From the NCBI GenBank assembly GCA_029582165.1, contig CM055888.1:17310001-17374000 (forward strand): a DNA stretch of 64,000 nt. The letters run 5' to 3'. A program made the translations under genes and the position numbers. Each line of letters begins with the position of its first letter. The stretch's first letter is position 1. Source of the stretch: Portulaca oleracea (lineage: Eukaryota > Streptophyta > Magnoliopsida > Caryophyllales > Portulacaceae). Below, piece by piece: positions 60,823 to 64,000 of the stretch. The notes beneath the pieces were generated by a model. It was not told the DNA's origin and did not search any database. It saw only the letters and a program-made list of their open reading frames with translations.

Positions 60823-61974
60823 TTACTTTAAGAGGGTAAAACTTGAAAAATCGGTTTCTTAAATATTTGAGTAGAAGAGAAAAATTAATTCTTTTAATTT
60901 TTGTTATTTAATTAGACATCAAGCATACGGGCCTACATCACAATTTCTTTGATAAATCGCGATGAACTCAAGGGCATCGTTGAGGATCAACCCAATTTTC
61001 TCTTTTCGGGCAAAGTTTACTTGCGAATTCATAAAGAAATGAACTCCACATTTCAAGAAGATTGCAAGTAACTTTCCCACTCATGAAGCACTCCGAAATT
61101 TTTGGGATATGAATTTACATTTCCCTTTAATTTTGCGAGAAACACACGGGTCACATTACTATGAACTCCATAGAATTTGTGGCACGTGAGAGACATGAGT
61201 ATGCTTGTCCTTTACAAACCTGACCTTAAACCATTGAATGTAGAACCATGGCTTAAGCGCATCCCTCATTTGTATGCTATGTGCATTTCTTTCTTTTTTC
61301 TTTTTCTTTTCTTCAAAAAAAAAAAAAAACAACGTGCAAATTATGTGCTAATTGTGCATTCCATCGTAGAATAAGTCGGTCCACACTTGCATTCCCCTCA
61401 AATATTACTTTAGTTTGGTTAATATTCAAACGAGATTAAAGTAGGCCCAAAAGGTCTCGCTTAGGCCTAAGACAGGGAGTTTGACTAAGCCTGAGATTCA
61501 AGTTTGACTTTACTCAACCCTAAGTAGTCTTTGACCCCTAAGGCATCTCTCCGGTCGTTAACTAAATCTGTGTCCATTAGAATTTTAATATTGATTCGAT
61601 TTTATGATGACTTGATGGATACCTCCCCTATTTATATACATAACATCATTCTAGGTTATGAGTCTGCATGCAAGCCCAATAGTGGGCGAGTCCATACAAC
61701 AAAAAAAAAAAAAAACACTCATCGCTTAGACATTGTTTGCATTAGGTTGTCCCATATAAGTCACTAGGTCTTTGGGTAGGTCAATGTCAGGGTTAATTTT
61801 GAGGTTTATGGTTTCCATACAGGCAAAATAGGACATAAAATTTCAAGAGTCAAAATCCTGGGCTAGAATCAGATGGAGACTTCAAGCTTTTCACCAGCTC
61901 CAACAAGTCTTCTCGATACTCACTGATTGAATGTGATACCATGTCCATCATATTCCTACTCTTCATCTTTCAAT

Positions 61975-62220
61975 GTTAACAGAGAGAAGAAGGATTACCT
62001 CCAAGAATTCACTTGGGGTTAGGTAAAAGGAGAGGTCAATCAAATCAAACCAAGGTTAACAAAGAGAAGAGGGGTTAACTCCAAGAACTCACTTGGGGTT
62101 AGGCAAAAGGAGAGGCAAATCAAATCAAACCAAGGTTAACAAAGAGAAGAGGGGTTAACTCCGAGAAAAAAGAGGGGTTAACTCCGAGAACTCACTTGGG
62201 GTTAGGCGAAAGGAGAGGCT
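61975..62220 (+). repeat. Tandem repeat, about 80 bp, three copies
   Basis: Units start GTTAACARAGAGAAGA at about 61975, 62055 and 62135, and each contains one stem-loop. The third has an internal 20-bp partial duplication (62152-62180). Confidence 0.82.
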
Positions 62221-63605
62221 AATCAAATCAAATAAATAAAATGAAGAAGGGATTGCAAACTTGAACACCCACAAGTTGGGCAAAAGGAGAGGTAAATGAA
62301 GAAGGGATCACGAATTACAGTAGAGATGAAGATGGCATGACTTGTATATAGAACTCCTAATGTTGTATATTTTCAAATTTTAGGTGTGCGGCCCATTATA
62401 TTTTCAGAGTCAGTTGGGATATATCCCAAGTAGATTTTAATATATTCATCTTAGTTGCATTCAATAAAGATGAAACATTTTATGATTATAACTCTTGTCT
62501 TTCCCGACCCTTCATTTGCTTCTAAACTATTAAGGAAAGAATCTTGTGCTTGCATTCCTGATTTGAATTGAAGAGCTCACTCACCCGTGTGACCATCCAA
62601 GTCTGACACATCCATCTGTTCACATCTTTCATTCCATCTCACGTCTTGATCACACCTTCGTTCTATGTTTTTTAAACTTTTGTCCTAACCTGAGTCCAAG
62701 GATAAGAGAGAGAAGAGAGACTAACTTCATCACCAAAGCGAAGTTAGGCAAAAGGAGAGACAAATTAAAAAAAAAAACGAAAATACGAGGCCAACTTGAA
62801 CACCTACATGTTGGGCAAAAGGAGAGGTAAATGAGTAAAAATCAAGAGGAGAGAAGCTAACCTGAACACTCACCCAACAGGTTAGGCAAAAGGAGAGAAT
62901 TCAAATGAACAAGACCAATCATCCCTAAAAGTGAATCTCACTATCAAATAAATCATGCAGCTTAAAAAGACATGCCTACGATAGAAGGCTTCCAACCCTT
63001 ACCAGCGACATCATCACCACCTTCAATTTCACCTAGCCGCTTTACCTATATAATTACCTTCTCGCATCAGTTTCTTAACCACCACCACGAACCCGATCAT
63101 TCATTTTATGACCATCTCATCCCTAAACCCACCTAAGCCAAATAATGTGTTACGGGTAACATTCATTGATAGGAGAAGTATAAGTTGAAGGTCCGTAGTT
63201 CAAAAAAAAAAAAAAACAAGAGAAGTAGAAAAAAAAAATCCAAAAAAAAGGAAAAAGCAAAAAAAATAAAAAAAAGAAGAAGAAAGAAGCAAGAGTAAGA
63301 GGCAGTTGTTAGTCACCCGCACACATCCCAAAACCTTCCCCTCAAACCTTCACACCTATCCTTCCTATTAAACTTTCGACCTATCTCAAAGTCCTTCTTG
63401 AGGCATCAATCGTTGAAAGCTGCACTTGTTGAACTACGGCTGGCCTGATTCCATACTGGATACGTAGGAGAACCTCTTTGAGGCCCGACCACTGCAATTC
63501 ACTTTAGAGAAAAGCTGTCATTAAATCATTTGGTCTTTGAGAGAGAAAATAAAGAGTGGCTAGCCCGAAAACCTCACCCGGCGGGCTAGGCAAAAGGAGA
63601 GGGAA
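61990..63605 (+). ncRNA. Family of eight stem-loops with a shared 3' purine tag
   Basis: Not a known ncRNA gene; classed here as a predicted RNA structure within the element leader. Stem pairs (5' arm / 3' arm): 61996-62005/62012-62021, 62076-62085/62092-62101, 62179-62188/62195-62204, 62258-62263/62272-62277, 62721-62728/62740-62747, 62791-62798/62807-62814, 62857-62864/62878-62885, 63560-63567/63582-63589. Stems differ (TAACTCCAAG, AACTTG, CTAACTTC, CCAACTTG, CTAACCTG, CTAGCCCG) but remain complementary, with a few G-T wobbles. Loops share AAC.C.CA text. Each 3' arm runs into GGCAAAAGGAGAG or a one-base variant, and a purine-rich GAGAAGAG stretch precedes most copies. Confidence 0.7.
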
Positions 63606-64000
63606 CCTTGGTCTCTAAGGACATTGAAAAACTCTTAAATTTCCTTTCATCATGCACACCCACTTTTCCCATCAGACTTGGGTCACCCTTCATACCTGAA
63701 CTTATCAAATTGCAACTCTTCCATAGCCATTTGACTATCTCTTCCCTTATGAGATAAACCCACGAGACATGGTCCTTCATCCATTGACCATCTCATCCAC
63801 CTCCATCAGTTCGAACCTCTGTCCATTGAACTACCCATCCATTCATCTGATCACTACTCTCACCTAACCTTCCATAGCCTCGTCTTGCCCACCATTGGGG
63901 CCTAACCGCTCACAAACATATTTTTTATACCACCATTCCTACCTTTCCCGTAATCCATCCTCTATTGCTCCTCACCCTGTGAGCTCTTCTAATTTGGTCA

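Larger units (their letters stand above)
59321..64000 (+). mobile_element. Tat/Ogre-like Gypsy element, 5' LTR and leader (runs off window)
   Basis: Starts TGTAGACATC at the break in the Copia RT. The LTR is 59321-60801 and the PBS follows at 60804. No gag or pol appears in the next 3.2 kb. A very long region before gag, together with this PBS, is typical of the Tat/Ogre group. Lineage is inferred, since no pol is visible. Confidence 0.75.
60823..64000 (+). other. Long non-coding leader of Tat/Ogre-like element
   Basis: No open frame with a family signature. It holds poly-A tracts (61315-61329, 61700-61714, 63200-63214), a three-copy tandem repeat of about 80 bp (61975-62220) and eight stem-loop modules (61990-63605). 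Confidence 0.7.

Overview
This is a nuclear window from a flowering plant, most likely a eudicot. The evidence is interrupted genes with GT-AG introns, two chloroplast-targeted proteins (ELIP and cystathionine beta-lyase), plant L1-type LINEs, and Copia and Gypsy (Athila-like and Tat/Ogre-like) LTR retrotransposons. There is no prokaryotic gene, CRISPR array or tRNA/rRNA gene that I can support. The species cannot be fixed from the sequence alone.

Genic part, 1-26.9 kb. The window opens inside the 3' half of a condensin CAP-D2 gene (+). A complete two-exon early light-induced protein gene (-) follows, converging on CAP-D2. ELIP shares a 720-bp divergent promoter region with a complete 13-exon chloroplast cystathionine beta-lyase gene (+), which encodes 458 aa and has one GC-AG intron. 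A 4.5-kb L1-type LINE (13.1-17.6 kb), with a 12-bp target-site duplication and an internal deletion of its reverse transcriptase, lies between CBL and a convergent six-exon gene (-). That gene encodes a 498-aa plant-specific protein of the TIGR01589 type with a large heptapeptide repeat. Small MITEs (hAT-like, Tourist-like, Stowaway-like) and a LINE 3' fragment sit in the introns.

Transposon stack, 26.9-64 kb. A 5'-truncated LINE (26926-54366) is split by two insertions. The first is a short non-coding LTR element (28702-30456, TSD GAAGC). The second is a decayed Copia element on the minus strand (31912-54287). The upstream LTR of that Copia element is itself split by a 13.6-kb Athila-like Gypsy element on the minus strand (40194-53816, TSD GACCC), which carries gag-pol and a third, env-position ORF. 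To the right is a separate Copia element (+, about 54528-59320). It is cut inside its reverse transcriptase by a Tat/Ogre-like element (+), whose 5' LTR is 59321-60801 and whose leader runs off the window.

The strongest unexplained structure is in the Tat/Ogre-like leader, 61.99-63.6 kb. Eight stem-loops have stem sequences that differ from copy to copy but stay complementary, and each is followed directly by the same purine-rich tag (GGCAAAAGGAGAG, with one-base variants). A second theme is arrays of short GC-rich palindromes in the LTRs and internal regions of two unrelated elements: CGTAGCGAACGCTACG in the Athila-like element and AACACGGTCCGTGTT in the Copia element. In the Athila-like element the array is duplicated just upstream of the env-position ORF. 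All exon boundaries, repeat boundaries and identities were read by eye.
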